A stretch of 6,294 bases of DNA from Chlamydiales bacterium (GTDB lineage Bacteria; Chlamydiota; Chlamydiia; Chlamydiales; Simkaniaceae): positions 1-6,294 of the forward strand of contig JACKPR010000016.1 of NCBI GenBank assembly GCA_024233395.1, in the 5' to 3' direction. The notes beneath the pieces are model-generated. The model saw only the letters and a list, made by a program, of their open reading frames with translations. It had not been told where the DNA came from and did not search any database. Made by a program: the position numbers and the translations under genes. This document shows positions 5,541 to 6,294 of this stretch, in pieces (positions within the stretch are counted from its first letter, which is position 1; every line of letters begins with the position of its first letter).

Positions 5541-6092
5541 ATGAGCGCTATAGACGAATGTAAGAAAAATATGGAAAAAGCTGTTGAGCACTATAAAGAT
5601 GAGCTCAAGAGCATGCGAACAAACCGCCCCAGCCCAAACATGCTAGACAATGTAGTCATAGAGGTTTATGGCGCTGAAATGCGGATGCGTGATGTCGCAA
5701 CAGTTGCTGTTAGTGATGGAAATCAACTCATTATCACTCCCTTTGATCCTTCTACAGCAAATTCAATTGCTAAAAGTATTGAAAAGGCAAATTTGAATTT
5801 AATGCCTGCTGTTGATGGACATATTGTGCGTGTTCCAATCCCACCGATGAGTGAGGAGCGGCGCAAAGAAATCGCTAAAGATGCCCGTGAAAAAGGGGAG
5901 AAAACAAAGGTCACGATCCGTGACGTAAGACGCAGATCAAACGATCAGGTGAAGAAACAAAAAACAGAGAGTGAAATTACTGAAGATGAGCAAAAGAAAA
6001 GTGAAAAGCTGATCCAAGAATTCACCGATAAATACTGCAAACAAGTCGATGAACTTTTCTCTGCAAAAGAGAAGGATATCCTCGAAGTTTGA
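5541..6092 (+). CDS. frr: Ribosome recycling factor
   Basis: RRF splits post-termination ribosomes with EF-G so the subunits can be reused. The 183-residue product has the family length and both domains: a long-helix bundle (about 1-28 and 106-183) and the inserted beta domain (about 30-104). Signatures include MRTNRPSPNMLD (25-36, the RTGRASP block), ITPFDPS (65-71), the PPMSEERRKE segment at 101-110, and RDVRRRSNDQVKK (127-139), whose arginines contact 23S rRNA in the family. The ATG lies 6 bases after the pyrH stop, with AAAAGG (5525-5530) as a modest ribosome site, which fits coupling to pyrH. No terminator with a U-tract follows; instead a tRNA promoter begins three bases after the stop, so read-through into the tRNA genes is possible. 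Confidence 0.97.
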   Translation: MSAIDECKKNMEKAVEHYKDELKSMRTNRPSPNMLDNVVIEVYGAEMRMRDVATVAVSDGNQLIITPFDPSTANSIAKSIEKANLNLMPAVDGHIVRVPIPPMSEERRKEIAKDAREKGEKTKVTIRDVRRRSNDQVKKQKTESEITEDEQKKSEKLIQEFTDKYCKQVDELFSAKEKDILEV

Positions 6093-6094
6093 TC

Positions 6095-6123
6095 TTGCAA
6101 ATTTTAAGATCCCTCTGTAGAAT
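6095..6123 (+). promoter_or_regulatory. Sigma-70-type promoter of the tRNA-Glu/tRNA-Lys unit
   Basis: TTGCAA (6095-6100) and TAGAAT (6118-6123) with a 17-base spacer; the predicted start is near 6130, about 14 bases before tRNA-Glu. GATCTT (6091-6096) and AAGATC (6106-6111) form a 6-base inverted repeat that includes part of the -35 box; without a T-tract it is not a terminator. Confidence 0.7.
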
Positions 6124-6143
6124 AGGGGGACTTATATGACTAA

Positions 6144-6218
6144 GGCCCCATCGTCTAGTCAGGCCTAGGACACAAGATTTTCATTCTTGCAACAGGGGTT
6201 CGAATCCCCTTGGGGTCA
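6144..6218 (+). tRNA. tRNA-Glu (anticodon TTC)
   Basis: A 75-base cloverleaf. GGCCCCA pairs with TGGGGTC (one G-T pair); the anticodon stem CAAGA/TCTTG encloses TTTTCAT with TTC at 6180-6182; the T arm is CAGGGGTTCGAATCCCCT. The discriminator is A and CCA is not encoded. It reads GAA and GAG. In bacteria such as the chlamydiae, which make Gln-tRNA by transamidation, Glu-tRNA also has roles beyond decoding; this is family knowledge only. It is separated from tRNA-Lys by three bases and shares its promoter. Confidence 0.95.
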
Positions 6219-6221
6219 TTT

Positions 6222-6294
6222 GAGGCTTTAGCTCAGTTGGTAGAGCATCTCCCTTTTAAGGAGAGGGCCGTTGGTTCGAGTCCAACAAGCCTCA
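6222..6294 (+). tRNA. tRNA-Lys (anticodon TTT)
   Basis: A 73-base cloverleaf. GAGGCTT pairs perfectly with AAGCCTC; the D arm is GCTC/GAGC; the anticodon stem TCTCC/GGAGA encloses CTTTTAA with TTT at 6255-6257; the T arm carries GGTTCGAGTCC. The discriminator A is the last base of the window, so the mature body is complete, but any encoded CCA or downstream gene cannot be seen. It reads AAA and AAG. Confidence 0.95.

Noticed and set aside
1..6294. CRISPR array, prophage genes, toxin-antitoxin pair or complete insertion sequence
   Set aside because: No regularly spaced direct repeats, no recognisable phage, toxin, antitoxin or transposase proteins are present.

Overview
The window looks like a piece of a chromosome from the phylum Chlamydiae, probably an environmental (Parachlamydia/Simkania/Waddlia-like) lineage rather than the Chlamydiaceae. 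The basis is the gene order tRNA-Gly, rpsB, tsf, pyrH, frr, tRNA-Glu, tRNA-Lys, the character of the S2 and EF-Ts proteins, the moderate-to-low GC content, and an upstream protein whose architecture (hydrophobic block near the N-terminus plus a long soluble tail) recalls chlamydial inclusion membrane proteins. This assignment is inference from order and recall; no search was run.

Left part (1-2700, minus strand): two genes that I cannot name. The first (1-1319, running off the left edge) is an open frame of about 439 codons. It has a short N-terminal tail, a hydrophobic block of about 59 residues that could form two or three membrane spans, a repetitive proline/glutamate-rich middle, and a helical C-terminal part. 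A good promoter and Shine-Dalgarno site fix its start. A 440-base AT-rich gap follows, holding that promoter, a perfect 12-base inverted repeat and a terminator-like hairpin. The second gene (1760-2635) encodes a helical protein with a signal peptide and no recognised family; it has its own TATAAT box.

Middle (2700-3170): a complete tRNA-Gly(TCC), then a 260-base leader before rpsB with two striking structures. One is a 26-base inverted repeat whose arms are 107 bases apart. The other is a perfect 8-bp hairpin close to the rpsB start that could pair instead with an upstream sequence.

Right part (3171-6092, plus strand): a tight translation-linked operon, rpsB (ribosomal protein S2), tsf (EF-Ts), pyrH (UMP kinase) and frr (ribosome recycling factor). 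The joints are 4-bp and 8-bp overlaps and a 6-bp gap, which suggests translational coupling. rpsB starts with TTG, and pyrH with GTG or TTG. The products serve ribosome assembly, elongation, pyrimidine nucleotide supply and ribosome recycling.

Right edge (6095-6294): a strong promoter immediately behind frr drives tRNA-Glu(TTC) and tRNA-Lys(TTT), the latter ending on the last base of the window.
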